DNA of 64,000 nucleotides from Ruminococcus sp. FMBCY1 (GCF_023921805.1 NZ_CP074197.1:2232001-2296000); one strand, 5' to 3'. Positions 35,657-45,485 are shown, counted from the stretch's first letter. The notes: a model not told the origin generated them from the sequence alone. Numbers and translations are program-made.

Positions 35657-36316
35657 TTATACAATAGCCGCACAAAGCGCTGCACAGCATATGTTTTTGC
35701 AGCCTGCTTTTTTAAGAACCTTACAACATTCTCCGAGTGTGTTGCCCGTAGTAATAATATCGTCAATTATAAGAATATTCTTGTCAGCCACTGCTTGACT
35801 GTCAATTACACGGTACACACCTTGAACATTGCTTTCTCGTTCTTTTCCTTTAAGCGTATGTTGAGCTTTATTTTTCTTATGCTTTTCAACAAGTTCTGCA
35901 TACGGAATGTTAAAAATTTCCGCACATTCTTTTGCAAGAAGTTCCGATTGATTATATCCCCGTTCACGCATATTTTTATAATACATCGGTACGGCGGTAA
36001 TAATATCAAAACAGCCGACACCGTATTTTGCGATTATTTCATTAGCCAAAGGTATGGCAAGTTGGCGGGAATATGACGGATTTTCATAAAATTTAAAGTT
36101 TTTTACACCGCTTGAAAATATACCGTCATATTTAAACGGCGCTATTGTTTTGTATCCTCCGACAGCGTAAGTTTCATAGCCTTTTTGCGGAAATTTACTC
36201 TTACATTCTTTACAGGCGTAGTCATTCCTGTCAATAACTTTTTCGCAGTATGGGCACTTTACGGTGAAAATTATGTCCTGCAAAAACAGCATTGCTCTTT
36301 TAATATAACTGTTCAT
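35657..36316 (-). CDS. comF: ComF family phosphoribosyltransferase-like protein
   Basis: A 219-residue ComFC-type protein. An N-terminal zinc finger carries CPYCEKVI and CKECKSKF. The C-terminal PRPP loop is ILIIDDIITTGNTL. ComFC supports DNA uptake in naturally competent bacteria, but its reaction is unproven. The start at 36316 overlaps recD2 by 17 nt; its ribosome site is only AGGA at long spacing, so the ATG at 36292 after AAAGAG is an alternative. Confidence 0.9.
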   Translation of the reverse strand: MNSYIKRAMLFLQDIIFTVKCPYCEKVIDRNDYACKECKSKFPQKGYETYAVGGYKTIAPFKYDGIFSSGVKNFKFYENPSYSRQLAIPLANEIIAKYGVGCFDIITAVPMYYKNMRERGYNQSELLAKECAEIFNIPYAELVEKHKKNKAQHTLKGKERESNVQGVYRVIDSQAVADKNILIIDDIITTGNTLGECCKVLKKAGCKNICCAALCAAIV

Positions 36317-38513
36317 CTCGCAGTAAAAATTCCTTTAATCCGCTGTATCTTTTTGTACGGCGGTTATTTTGTACCATATATTCTACCGTTTTTGGATTTC
36401 CGACAAGCACAAGCGTTTTCTTGGCTCGTGTAACGGCTGTATAAAGTAAATTTCTGTAATAAAGTTGAGGAGGCCCTTGAAACATAGGTATAATTACGCA
36501 GTCAAATTCGTTACCCTGGCTTTTATGTACAGTGACCGCATATGCAAAGTCAAGATCGGTTGCGTATTCATAAGTGTATTTGGCTGTCTTGTCGTCAAAA
36601 ATAACTATAAGCGTACGGCTTTTGCGGTCGATAGAATCAATAATTCCTATGTCGCCGTTAAAAATTCCCGAACCTTGCTCTCCGTCATCTCTTATCCAGG
36701 TTATATCGTAGTTGTTTTTTATCTGCATTACCTTGTCGCCAATTCTGAATGTTTTTGATGCAATTTCAATTTCAGCTTTATCGGCTGATTTTGGATTAAG
36801 AGCCTTTTGAAGTCTGAAATTCATTTCGGCAGTGCCAAGTTCGCCTTTCTTTGACGGACAAAGCACCTGAATATTGTCAAATGCAGAGTAACCGTAAGCC
36901 TTTGGTAATCTTTGTGCGCAAAGGTCAACTATTACTTGAGAAATTTCGGCTTTGTTATTCCTTAATAAAAAGAAAAAGTCTTTATCTGATGCATTGAGAA
37001 CGGGCATTTCGCCGTTGACTATTTTATGTGCGTTTGTAACAATAAGACTTTTCTGTGCCTGACGGAAAATTTCGTTTAACCTTACAACCGGTACAATTCC
37101 GCAGTCGGTAAGGTCGCCGAGTATGTTGCCCGGCCCTACGGACGGCAACTGGTTAGAGTCGCCGACAAGTATAAGACGGCAACCGATAGGCAAGGCTTTC
37201 ATAACGCTTTCAAAAATAAAGGTGTCAACCATAGAAACCTCATCAACTATGAGGGCGTCACATTTAAGCTGATTGCGTTCGTTTTTATTAAAAATAGGTT
37301 TATCGTGCTTGTCCCAGCTTACTTCAAGCAGACGATGAATAGTTTTTGCCTCAACTCCCGTTAAAGCACTCATTCGTTGAGCCGCTCTTCCGGTCGGTGC
37401 GGCAAGCAAAACTTTTTTGCCGTTGTTTTGCAATATCTTAATAATAGCGTTTAATGTTGTGGTTTTACCTGTGCCCGGACCGCCTGTCAGCACAAGCATA
37501 CCTTTTGTGAGTGCCTGTGTGATTGCCTCTTTTTGCAGTGCGGCATATTCTATTCCGTCATTTTTTTCGCATTTTTCAATTTCGGTGTCAATATTTTTAA
37601 TTTGTTCAGCCGCAAATCCAAGCAGCATTTTCACTCTTGAGGCTATATAAAGTTCACAAAGATGGGTGTTAGGAGAAAAAATAAATTCTTTATCGTTTAC
37701 ATTGTCTTTGATAAGCGAGCGGTCGAAAATCATTTCCTGCATTGTTGAAGCAATAAGTGCTATGTCAACTTTCAGAAAATCTGCGGCTTTTTTGCAGAGA
37801 ACCTCAAAAGGCAAACAGGTGTGGCCGTTGCCCTCGTTGTGAATTAAAATATATGCAATGCCTGCACGAATACGCTCTGTACTCTGCTCGTCAAAATTTC
37901 GCTTTTTTGCAATGAAATCGGCGGTCTGAAAGCTGATGCCGAACTCTCCGTTGCAAAGTATGTACGGGTTTTCTTTAATTTGTTCAATAGCGGAAGTTCC
38001 GAGTTCTGTGAAAATTTTGACAGCCGCAGCATTGCCTATTCCGTATTCGCCGAGGAATAATATAAGCGAGCGGATACCCGTGCTTTGCTTTAGCTGCAGA
38101 GAAAAATCTTCTGCCTTTGATTTTGAAATTCCCTTGAGCATTGCTACTCTTTCGGGTTCGTTTTCCATAACATCAAGAGTTTTTTCGCCAAATTCAGATA
38201 CAAGCCTTTGTGCGGTTGTTGCGCCTATTCCACGGATTGCACCGGAAGAAAGGTAACGCAGAATCCCTGCTGTACCGCTCGGACGGCAAAGCTCACAGAC
38301 CTGGGCAGAGAACTGTCTGCCGTAATTCGGGTGGTCTTTGTAGTTGCCTGTGAGCTTTAAAAGGTCGCCCTGATGTACTCTCGGCATAATGCCGACAGCT
38401 GTTATATAGTCGTCATCGTCCGATATTTCAACAACGGTATAACCGTTTTCTTCATTTCTGTAAACTACGCTTTCAACATAGCCTTCAAGCTGTAAAAGTG
38501 TATTGTCATCCAT
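36300..38513 (-). CDS. recD2: RecD2/RecD-like ATP-dependent DNA helicase
   Basis: A 737-residue superfamily 1B helicase. It has an N-terminal OB-like domain, helix-hairpin-helix repeats (about 85-200, with RGIGATTAQRL and GISKSKAEDF), Walker A GGPGTGKTT at about 350, the DEVSM motif II, and the motif VTVHKSQGNEFDCVIIP near the end. RecD2 acts in repair outside RecBCD. It shares a transcript with comF, with overlapping ends. The start is the ATG at 38513. Confidence 0.94.
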   Translation of the reverse strand: MDDNTLLQLEGYVESVVYRNEENGYTVVEISDDDDYITAVGIMPRVHQGDLLKLTGNYKDHPNYGRQFSAQVCELCRPSGTAGILRYLSSGAIRGIGATTAQRLVSEFGEKTLDVMENEPERVAMLKGISKSKAEDFSLQLKQSTGIRSLILFLGEYGIGNAAAVKIFTELGTSAIEQIKENPYILCNGEFGISFQTADFIAKKRNFDEQSTERIRAGIAYILIHNEGNGHTCLPFEVLCKKAADFLKVDIALIASTMQEMIFDRSLIKDNVNDKEFIFSPNTHLCELYIASRVKMLLGFAAEQIKNIDTEIEKCEKNDGIEYAALQKEAITQALTKGMLVLTGGPGTGKTTTLNAIIKILQNNGKKVLLAAPTGRAAQRMSALTGVEAKTIHRLLEVSWDKHDKPIFNKNERNQLKCDALIVDEVSMVDTFIFESVMKALPIGCRLILVGDSNQLPSVGPGNILGDLTDCGIVPVVRLNEIFRQAQKSLIVTNAHKIVNGEMPVLNASDKDFFFLLRNNKAEISQVIVDLCAQRLPKAYGYSAFDNIQVLCPSKKGELGTAEMNFRLQKALNPKSADKAEIEIASKTFRIGDKVMQIKNNYDITWIRDDGEQGSGIFNGDIGIIDSIDRKSRTLIVIFDDKTAKYTYEYATDLDFAYAVTVHKSQGNEFDCVIIPMFQGPPQLYYRNLLYTAVTRAKKTLVLVGNPKTVEYMVQNNRRTKRYSGLKEFLLRDEQLY

Positions 38514-38568
38514 AAAAACATACCTGTTTCCTTAAAAAATACAGCGGTATTTTGCCACAATTATAATT

Positions 38569-38597
38569 ATTATAGCACTGTTTTTTTGCTTTAACAA
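38569..38597 (-). promoter_or_regulatory. Promoter of recD2-comF
   Basis: On the minus strand TTGTTA (38592-38597), a 17-nt spacer and TATAAT (38569-38574), about 55 nt before the recD2 start. Confidence 0.6.
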
Positions 38598-38609
38598 TAC
38601 ACCTTGCGA

Positions 38610-38945
38610 TTATTCGTTTAAAAGATGTATAAGTTCAGTCTTTTTTATCATACGAATAAATCCGTATTCTTTGCACAAGGCTTTACAAATGTTTTCGGTT
38701 TCTTCGTCCATATCGCAGTCAAGGCAAAGTATGCAGTCTTTACCGCCACGACAAAACCATCTTAATCTTGACGCCGCACCTCGCAATATAAATTCGGCAT
38801 TTTGATTTTCTCCTTCAAGCGGAGTAACAATAATGATTGAGCAATTATTTTTGTTTTTATAAAGGAAATATGTAATTTCCCTTACGCAGTATATTATTCC
38901 CATAACCGCAAAAATAATCAGTATGGCAGTTGAAATCGCTGTCAT
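38610..38945 (-). CDS. Small membrane protein with Cys-rich cytosolic part, unknown function
   Basis: A 111-residue protein with one N-terminal helix (about 4-28). The remainder is likely cytosolic and contains CRGGKDCILCLDCDMDEETENIC, a cluster of closely spaced cysteines that could bind metal. GAGGTGATT precedes the ATG. It is transcribed divergently from the DUF1540 gene and ends just before the recD2 promoter. I do not recognise the family. Confidence 0.65.
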   Translation of the reverse strand: MTAISTAILIIFAVMGIIYCVREITYFLYKNKNNCSIIIVTPLEGENQNAEFILRGAASRLRWFCRGGKDCILCLDCDMDEETENICKALCKEYGFIRMIKKTELIHLLNE

Positions 38946-39024
38946 AAAATCACCTCAATATATTTTATTATTAAGTGTGAATTTGGTGAGGTATATTTAC
39001 TGTTGTTTTGCAGACAATAAGAGG

Positions 39025-39055
39025 GCGAACAGAACTGCAACGGCGCAGTGTTCGC
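39025..39055 (+). other. Hairpin in the DUF1540 leader
   Basis: GCGAACA (39025-39031) pairs with TGTTCGC (39049-39055), with an inner CTGC/GCAG pairing. It ends 24 nt before the ATG at 39080, close to the ribosome site. It could affect translation or be the end of an overlapping RNA. Confidence 0.4.
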
Positions 39056-39079
39056 TAATAATGTATGAGGTGATTTACA

Positions 39080-39268
39080 ATGATGAACAATTCCTATGTA
39101 AACCGTAGCATTAAATGCACCGTAAATAACTGTTCTCATAACAACGAGGCAGAACACTACTGCTCACTTGAAACAATTAAGGTTGGTACACATGAATCAA
39201 ACCCAACAGTATGTCAGTGCACAGACTGTCAGAGTTTTGAGTTAAAACAGGGTTGCGGTTGTAAGTAA
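39080..39268 (+). CDS. DUF1540 domain protein
   Basis: A 62-residue cysteine-rich protein with the DUF1540 pattern: KCTVNNCSHN, YCSLETIKVG, then CQCTDCQSF. Spaced cysteines suggest a zinc- or iron-binding knuckle. The family is common in spore-forming Clostridia but has no proven function. GAGGTGATTT precedes the two adjacent ATGs. It is monocistronic with a terminator. Confidence 0.85.
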   Translation: MMNNSYVNRSIKCTVNNCSHNNEAEHYCSLETIKVGTHESNPTVCQCTDCQSFELKQGCGCK

Positions 39269-39283
39269 TCTTGCGGTAAAGCA

Positions 39284-39320
39284 AAAAGCTGTATCCCTTT
39301 GCGGGGTACAGCTTTTACTT
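39284..39320. terminator. Bidirectional terminator, DUF1540 / transglutaminase
   Basis: The stem 39284-39297 with 39303-39316 is flanked by A-rich and T-rich DNA, between convergent genes. Confidence 0.8.
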
Positions 39321-41433
39321 ATATACCGAGAATTATTATGCAATACAGCTTTTTAACAATCGGCATTTTACCGATTGTTTTATTCCTGAATGTTAATACA
39401 TAATTAAGAACAATTTTATATTCTTTATCAGAAATATTGTGCGTGGAAAACTTTGCTTTGGTACAGATATTTTCAATTTTTTTCGGTATTCTGACTTTTG
39501 CATGAACGGAAAGTTTATTTAAATATCTGTAAATGCAGATTACTCTTGATTTATAATCTTTGTGAGTAAAACTGTATTTTCTGTAATACCGTATTAAAAT
39601 AATTCTTAAGATTGCCAAAGCTATAATCAGTAAAATAATTATAACAATTATGGCAGGTGTTGAAATTTTTGCCTTTACTTCTGTTTTTACAGGCTTAGTA
39701 TTTTGTGCCTGTGTAGTAGGCTGAACGGTAGGAGAGGTTGTCTGTGCCTGCGTTGTTGTTTGCACTGATTCGGTAGCTTGCGGCACTTCAAAATCAGATG
39801 ATGTAGCGTCAAGAGGAATCCAGCCGATTCGTTCGTCAAAGTATTCCACCCAAGCATGGGCATTGTCTGAGGTGACAATAGCTTTACCGTCAACAACATC
39901 GGCGCAATACCCTGTTACATATCTTGCGGGAACGCCTAAGGCTCTTAACATTACGGCGGCGGCATTTGCAAAATGCATACAATAACCTGTTTCGGCATCG
40001 TTTAAAAACCATTCTGCAACATCTCTGCCATCGGGTACTTTTTGTGTATTGAGAGAATACGATGCGGAATGTGAAACAAAGTCCTTAACCGCCGCAACCG
40101 TTTGAGAAATATCACTCTTGGATAAATCTTTAATATTGTTGCGCTCGGCAATTTCAAGCATTGCCTGTTTGGTATCGTTTGGCAGAGATAAATAGCATTG
40201 TGCAAAATCATCGTATTTTGAGGTGCCACTTATTTCTATTCGTGAAAAGTCGTTAATATTTTCCTCGGAATACGGTATAACAAACATAGTGTAGTTTGTT
40301 GCCTTGTCGGTGTTTGCTATGAACACATCGCATACAGGCGAAAAATTGTTGTTGATATAATTAAGATAATAGGGTGTGTAAATAACATTTTCTTTGTTTA
40401 CGGTGTCAATGGTTACGGTTTCTGCCTCTTCGAAATACTGCGTCATAATAGTCATAATAAAGGATTGATAATCCTGCGGATAGTTGTCTGCCTGCTCATC
40501 GGTAAGTACAGACCATTTGTTGTTTTCGTAATTTGCATATGCCATACTCTTAAGGTAAATTCTGCCGTCTGTACTTGATGTGACAGTCATAACCTTTTTC
40601 CCTGTTTGAGTAAGTGCGCCTGCATTTGAAAAATCTACTTCGGAGCTGACATTATTTCCTACTTCGGCAAGAGCGGATGAGATTTTGCCGCTGCCGTTGT
40701 AAGTTTTCATTCCCGTGAGAGTTTGTACTGTATTCAGCATATTGTCCTGCCACTTCGGTCTTTCGTAATCGGCAACCGGATTTATTACAGCCAAAACAGT
40801 AATGAGTACAGCCAAAATAACGGCACAAACCGCAGTTATTACACCGCTGTGTGCATAGTTTAATTGTCTTGTCTGCGATGAAAAGTAAAGCGCAAACAGA
40901 ACTGTAAATATTATAAGCAGCGGTACAAGGTCGGGCAAAGTGTTTACAAGTACAAAGCAGGGTACAAGTAACACAATGCTCAAAAGTCCTGCAATTTTGA
41001 TTGATTTAATTCGTGATATTAAGAAAGAAAACAATCCGTTCAGAATTAATGACAGCAAAACAAAGAACCCTGTAGCGTCGTTCGCTATATAACTTGCAAA
41101 TTTGATGTTGCTGTAAACAGGAAGATAAACCGAATACAGTTCAAGCAGTTTGTTAATTGCGTAGTTTGCCTGTGCAAAAATACGCTCATTTGCAAAGACA
41201 AATACCAAAAATGCCACAAAAGCGATTACTGTCATACATAAAGCGTATTTCAAATTGTTTTTTACAAAGGCTGACAGCAGGCTGAAAACAATTGAAAATA
41301 ATACAGCCGCCATAATCAGTACCGAAGCTTCGAGTTTAACCGAAAATGCGCTTGCATAGCAGAGTATGGGGCAGACCGACAAAAGAACTACGCATATACC
41401 GTCTGCCAGAGTGGAAAGCAAATATTTTTTCAT
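39319..41433 (-). CDS. Transglutaminase-like membrane protein (DUF3488-TgpA type)
   Basis: A 704-residue protein. The N-terminal 200 residues form about six helices. An extracytosolic region follows with a transglutaminase core: catalytic Cys485 in GYCMHFANAA, LRALGVPARYVTGY, His in NAHAWVEYFDE and Asp in PLDATSSD. Then come a Gln/Thr-rich linker, one more helix (about 600-620) and a basic cytosolic tail. The usual partners DUF58 and MoxR are adjacent. The physiological substrate is unknown. GAGGAGG, inside the end of the DUF58 gene, precedes the ATG. Confidence 0.9.
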   Translation of the reverse strand: MKKYLLSTLADGICVVLLSVCPILCYASAFSVKLEASVLIMAAVLFSIVFSLLSAFVKNNLKYALCMTVIAFVAFLVFVFANERIFAQANYAINKLLELYSVYLPVYSNIKFASYIANDATGFFVLLSLILNGLFSFLISRIKSIKIAGLLSIVLLVPCFVLVNTLPDLVPLLIIFTVLFALYFSSQTRQLNYAHSGVITAVCAVILAVLITVLAVINPVADYERPKWQDNMLNTVQTLTGMKTYNGSGKISSALAEVGNNVSSEVDFSNAGALTQTGKKVMTVTSSTDGRIYLKSMAYANYENNKWSVLTDEQADNYPQDYQSFIMTIMTQYFEEAETVTIDTVNKENVIYTPYYLNYINNNFSPVCDVFIANTDKATNYTMFVIPYSEENINDFSRIEISGTSKYDDFAQCYLSLPNDTKQAMLEIAERNNIKDLSKSDISQTVAAVKDFVSHSASYSLNTQKVPDGRDVAEWFLNDAETGYCMHFANAAAVMLRALGVPARYVTGYCADVVDGKAIVTSDNAHAWVEYFDERIGWIPLDATSSDFEVPQATESVQTTTQAQTTSPTVQPTTQAQNTKPVKTEVKAKISTPAIIVIIILLIIALAILRIILIRYYRKYSFTHKDYKSRVICIYRYLNKLSVHAKVRIPKKIENICTKAKFSTHNISDKEYKIVLNYVLTFRNKTIGKMPIVKKLYCIIILGI

Positions 41434-42392
41434 TTTGCCACCTCCTCGGAGTCGGCAAAAATACTGTGAATTTCTGCATTTGAAGTATCTGCGTTACCGA
41501 GATTTTGCCGTGTGTAAATTGCTTTGTATATGGAATAAATATTTGTTTGAGGGGTAAGGGGATATGCACCTGCATTTTTGGTAGTACACACCGTACACGG
41601 AATTTCATTTTTTATTGCGTTCTTGCAAACGCCTGCAAATTTCGCCAAAACTTTATTGTTGTTTTCGGGGTTGTCGCCAAGCATAAGCATAATTTTAAAA
41701 TTCTTGTAAATCGGCAGGCTCGGTTCTCGAACCATTAAATTATCATTTTTGGCAGATAATTTCCAGTGAACATTACGCAGATTGTCGCCGTCACGGTATT
41801 CTCTGATTTCGTAATCATCAGAAAATCCGCCTCCGGCTTTCTTTTTGTATCCTATAATAGCTTGTTTGCCCGTCAGGACTTCTTCGCTGCAATTTGCGGT
41901 TTTAGGAATTACAAGTATTTCTGCCGCGGTATTAAACCTTACGGGAATAAAAAAGATTCCGAGCATATCGTAAATCTTAAGCCATCTTGTTTGTGTTTCG
42001 ACTAATCCGCAATCTTTGCCGATTTTTGAAAGCGGAATATTTACGGGTTTATTTATCATTCCGCTGTATTTAAACGCTGTTTTTTTCGATTTGTCGCAAA
42101 AACTGTTCTTTGAGTAAACAAGAACTTTAATCAAAGGGCAGAAAAGACCGTTGCGGTTGTTTGCCGCAAGATTAATTACAACATCATCGCCTGCATAAAT
42201 GACCTTGGAAGCATAAAGAGAAAAACCTTTGACGGCCGAATAAATCATAAAAGGCAGACTGCATAACAATGAAAGAACAGGCAGACAAAGTACAACAATC
42301 AGCAGAAAATTGGAAAACCAGGCATAATAAAAAACCGCAAACGAAAATGATATTGCAAGAACCGCAATATATATAAGTATGTTCTTTATCAT
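41430..42392 (-). CDS. DUF58 domain protein
   Basis: A 320-residue protein with two N-terminal helices (about 5-50), a beta-rich middle, and the DUF58 signature DYEIREYRDGDNLRNVHWKLSAKNDNLMVRE. DUF58 proteins often have a vWA-like fold and work with MoxR ATPases. The stop overlaps the transglutaminase ATG by 4 nt, showing coupling. Confidence 0.92.
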   Translation of the reverse strand: MIKNILIYIAVLAISFSFAVFYYAWFSNFLLIVVLCLPVLSLLCSLPFMIYSAVKGFSLYASKVIYAGDDVVINLAANNRNGLFCPLIKVLVYSKNSFCDKSKKTAFKYSGMINKPVNIPLSKIGKDCGLVETQTRWLKIYDMLGIFFIPVRFNTAAEILVIPKTANCSEEVLTGKQAIIGYKKKAGGGFSDDYEIREYRDGDNLRNVHWKLSAKNDNLMVREPSLPIYKNFKIMLMLGDNPENNNKVLAKFAGVCKNAIKNEIPCTVCTTKNAGAYPLTPQTNIYSIYKAIYTRQNLGNADTSNAEIHSIFADSEEVAK

Positions 42393-42402
42393 TTTTCCCT
42401 CA

Positions 42403-43329
42403 CTAAATTTTGGGTTGTCTTGTTGTTCTCAAAATCTCATTAAGAGCTTTTGTAACGCTGATTTTTTTAGCGTTTGCCTCTGCGCTCAAAATAACACGAT
42501 GACTTATGGTAGCAACAAAAATATTTTGAATGTCACGGGGGACAATGTAATCTCTGTCGTCCGCAAATGCCGCCGCCTTTGCCATATCTTTAAGTGAAAG
42601 TGCGGCTCTTGGACTTGCACCTCTTTCAAAAAGGCTGTTCTGTCTGGTGGCTGTTACGAGCATTACAATGTATTTTGCCATATCTTCGCTTACAAAAACT
42701 TCTTTTACTTTGTTTTGCATATTAATAAGTTCTTCAACAGTAACTGCTTGTTTTACCTTATCAAGAGGGTTTTGTCGACTGCGGTTAATAAGCATTTGAC
42801 ATTCAGCCTCAAAATTAGGGTATCCCATTGAAATTCTTACTGTAAAACGGTCGGTTTGAGAGTCAGGCAAAAGTTGTGTACCCGAGGCACCAACAGGATT
42901 TTGGGTTGCAATTACGGAAAAAGGATTTTCAAGCTGATAACTGTGTCCGTCAACGGTAACTTGCCTTTCTTCCATTGCCTCAAGCAAAGCCGCTTGAGTA
43001 CGGCTTGAAGTACGGTTAAGCTCATCTGCCAAAAACAAATTACAGAAAATAGCTCCTTTGTTAAAATGCATTTTTCCGCTTTCTTTGTTAAAAGAAGAAA
43101 ATCCCGTTATGTCTGACGGCAGAGTATCGGGAGTAAACTGTATTCTGCCGTACTTCAGTCCGAGAGCCTTTGAAAAAGCAAGAGCCATAGTGGTTTTGCC
43201 GACGCCCGGTATATCCTCTATAAGAATATTGCCGTTTGCGAGCAGAGCAAGCATTGTAATAATAATTTCCCTGTCTTTGCCGTTAATAACTTTTCTAACT
43301 TCATTTAAAACAGATTTAAATTCATTCAT
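42403..43329 (-). CDS. MoxR family AAA+ ATPase
   Basis: A 308-residue AAA+ ATPase with Walker A GVGKTT, Walker B LFLADELNR followed by TSSRTQAALLEAMEERQVTVDG, sensor 1 in VIATQNP, and an arginine-rich sensor 2 (GASPRAALSL). MoxR proteins act as chaperones for neighbouring vWA/DUF58 partners. It is the first gene of a three-gene operon with DUF58 and transglutaminase proteins. Confidence 0.95.
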   Translation of the reverse strand: MNEFKSVLNEVRKVINGKDREIIITMLALLANGNILIEDIPGVGKTTMALAFSKALGLKYGRIQFTPDTLPSDITGFSSFNKESGKMHFNKGAIFCNLFLADELNRTSSRTQAALLEAMEERQVTVDGHSYQLENPFSVIATQNPVGASGTQLLPDSQTDRFTVRISMGYPNFEAECQMLINRSRQNPLDKVKQAVTVEELINMQNKVKEVFVSEDMAKYIVMLVTATRQNSLFERGASPRAALSLKDMAKAAAFADDRDYIVPRDIQNIFVATISHRVILSAEANAKKISVTKALNEILRTTRQPKI

Positions 43330-43410
43330 ATTTTCACCATAATTTCTACTTTTTTAGATTAATTTATAAATAAAATATGTGTTTTGTGTGAAATGATTTG
43401 TATATATTAT

Positions 43411-43439
43411 ATATTACCTTATTTTCCAAAAATCTGCAA
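43411..43439 (-). promoter_or_regulatory. Promoter of the MoxR operon
   Basis: On the minus strand TTGCAG (43434-43439), a 17-nt spacer and TAATAT (43411-43416). Confidence 0.5.
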
Positions 43440-43476
43440 TACAAATACAAAATATTTACAAACAGAATATAGCAGA

Positions 43477-43508
43477 ATAAAAAGGGAACCCGTCAAGGAT
43501 TCCCTTTG
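43477..43508 (-). terminator. Terminator of the cyclophilin-HAD operon
   Basis: AAAGGGAA (43481-43488) pairs with TTCCCTTT (43500-43507). The minus-strand exit reads TTTTTATT. It lies just after the HAD stop. Confidence 0.85.
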
Positions 43509-43515
43509 AAAAATA

Positions 43516-44361
43516 TCAGTTGTTAATTTCGTGCTTTTGTTTTGAATATTCACGGTAAAGTGTTTCACTTATTGCCATTTTTTGAATTATATTTTTGACT
43601 GTATTGTCAAGCCCGCTGTTTTCGCTGTAGTCGGCAGGGTAAATGTAATCAACTCTGCCACGCTGTAATAAATCTTCTACTTTTGCGTCTTTCTTTTGAT
43701 ATACGGCAATGGAATATCCTCCGTATGCTTTCATCATTTTCATACACGGTACATCGGAAAGACCGTCGCCGATATAAATCATATTGCAAAAAGGAATACG
43801 CTTGCTGTCGTCGGGCATTGATTTGTTGAGGTCGTTATCGTTGGCAACATCAAGAACACCTTTGTTTATGCGGTACACAAATTGAGTTTTATTTGTGTAA
43901 TTAACATCGGTTTTCGGCCATATTCCGTTGCCGTTTTCATCGTAAAGAAATTCACAGGCGAAAATACTTTTAAATTCGTTCGCAATATCCGTACCTTCGA
44001 TAATCTCTTTAAGACCGGACGAAATAACATAGTGCTCGACACATACGCCGAGTTTTTTACCGAAATTGTTTATTCGTGAAAACCATTTTGAAACTCCGTC
44101 AAAAAGTTCGACTTTTTTGCCTGTTTCAACAAGTTTTTCCCTTAATAAAGGAATGTTCTTATCTTTAGATATTTTAACCATTGCATACATATATGCAAGG
44201 ATTGAATCCATATGCTCCTTGTGCCCGATTTCGTTGGCGTAATTCCAAAACTCTTCCTCGGTTATGCCAAGACTCGGAATAAAGCCGTATCCCTGCATAT
44301 CTTTTGTACAAAGCGTTTTATCAAAATCATACATTATTGCAATAATAGGCTTTCCGTTCAT
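43516..44361 (-). CDS. HAD superfamily phosphatase
   Basis: A 281-residue haloacid dehalogenase-type hydrolase. Motif I is YDFDKTL, with the nucleophile and acid/base aspartates. Motif II is VISSGL, and motif IV YIGDGLSDVPCMKM. The cap lies between motifs I and II, as in SerB/PSPase-like subfamily I. The window has serA and serC but no assigned serB, yet the sequence is not close enough to call this a phosphoserine phosphatase. It lies 10 nt after the cyclophilin gene. Confidence 0.85.
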   Translation of the reverse strand: MNGKPIIAIMYDFDKTLCTKDMQGYGFIPSLGITEEEFWNYANEIGHKEHMDSILAYMYAMVKISKDKNIPLLREKLVETGKKVELFDGVSKWFSRINNFGKKLGVCVEHYVISSGLKEIIEGTDIANEFKSIFACEFLYDENGNGIWPKTDVNYTNKTQFVYRINKGVLDVANDNDLNKSMPDDSKRIPFCNMIYIGDGLSDVPCMKMMKAYGGYSIAVYQKKDAKVEDLLQRGRVDYIYPADYSENSGLDNTVKNIIQKMAISETLYREYSKQKHEINN

Positions 44362-44371
44362 AATAATCCTC

Positions 44372-45352
44372 TTAATTGGCAGAATATGTTGTAATTTCTA
44401 CAGAAGTTACTTTTACATCTTCCGTAGGTTTATTTGTCGATGAGTCAACAGCTACAGATGCGATTGAATCCACTACATCCATTCCCTCAATTACCTGTGC
44501 AAATACGGTGTGACCTCTGTCAACTGCATTGTAAGCGCCGTCAAGGTATGGGTTACCGCCGTTATCGTCATAAAGCTTTTTGATGTCATCACTGATTACA
44601 TCTGTGTTGTAGCAGTATGTGCCGTACTGCTGAACAAAAGCGGAGAAAAGCTCGGAATCTTTATAATTTTCAAGCTGTGCTTTAATGTTTGCCCACTGAT
44701 TTTCAAAGGCAGAAAAACCACCGTTGTTTTTATAAGCTTCGGGTGTTGTCTGATTGATAAAGAACTGACTTCCGTTTGTGTCAGGACCGCTGTTTGCCAT
44801 TGATACCGCACCTCTTATGTTAAAGAGTTTGTCGCAGAATTCATCTTCAAAACTTTCACCGTATGAGCTTGTGCCGCCTGTGCCGTTGGCATTTTCGTAG
44901 TCACCGCCCTGAATCATAAAATCATTGATTACTCGGTGGAAAATGGTGTTGTCATATTTGCCCTCTTTGGAAAGATTAATAAAGTTTGTAACGGTTTTTG
45001 GCGCTTGGTCCGCAAAAAGGCGGAGCTTTATGTCACCCTTTGAGGTGTGCATAATCGCAATAGTGTCGCCGTCGTTAGGAGCGTCAAGCTGGAAACCTAC
45101 TTTATTGTCGTCGTGATTTATAGAAGGATTAATACCTACGGTTGACGGAACAATGCCCATATCTTCAAGTGCGGATACGGCAGGCTGTCCGACTTTTGCT
45201 TCGTCAATTGTGGCAACGGCAGCGGGAGTTGCTTCTGTTGCTTTTGAATTTTCGGATTCGCTTTTATCGTTTGAGCAACCGACTGCAAATGCAGGAATAA
45301 GTGCAAGTGCCGCAATAAGGCACAAAGTTTTTTTAATTCTGTTGTATTTCAT
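44372..45352 (-). CDS. Cyclophilin-type peptidyl-prolyl isomerase lipoprotein
   Basis: A 326-residue exported isomerase. The signal ends at the lipobox AVGC, followed by a Ser/Glu/Lys linker. The cyclophilin domain (about 88-325) has FIxLxxxGxYD-like [28 protein letters not shown], then NGSQFFINQ and a C-terminal [17 protein letters not shown]. An insert of about 60 residues sits between the FFINQ motif and the GHTVFAQV strand. It likely folds surface or secreted proteins. Confidence 0.94.
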   Translation of the reverse strand: MKYNRIKKTLCLIAALALIPAFAVGCSNDKSESENSKATEATPAAVATIDEAKVGQPAVSALEDMGIVPSTVGINPSINHDDNKVGFQLDAPNDGDTIAIMHTSKGDIKLRLFADQAPKTVTNFINLSKEGKYDNTIFHRVINDFMIQGGDYENANGTGGTSSYGESFEDEFCDKLFNIRGAVSMANSGPDTNGSQFFINQTTPEAYKNNGGFSAFENQWANIKAQLENYKDSELFSAFVQQYGTYCYNTDVISDDIKKLYDDNGGNPYLDGAYNAVDRGHTVFAQVIEGMDVVDSIASVAVDSSTNKPTEDVKVTSVEITTYSAN

Positions 45353-45391
45353 AGTGTATTGATTCCTTTCGGTACATATTTATACATTTTT

Positions 45392-45420
45392 ATCATAACA
45401 TACTTTAAAAAAAAATGCAA
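45392..45420 (-). promoter_or_regulatory. Promoter of the cyclophilin operon
   Basis: On the minus strand TTGCAT (45415-45420), a 17-nt spacer and TATGAT (45392-45397). Confidence 0.5.
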
Positions 45421-45435
45421 CTTTTTAAGCAAATG

Positions 45436-45456
45436 AGCCGCTTTTGCGGCTTCTTT
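45436..45456 (+). terminator. Orphan terminator-like hairpin
   Basis: AGCCGC-TTTT-GCGGCT is followed by TCTTT on the plus strand. It lies between two divergent promoters, so no gene obviously ends here. It might insulate them. Confidence 0.4.
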
Positions 45457-45485
45457 AAGATTGATTTAAAAAATAAATACCTGTA

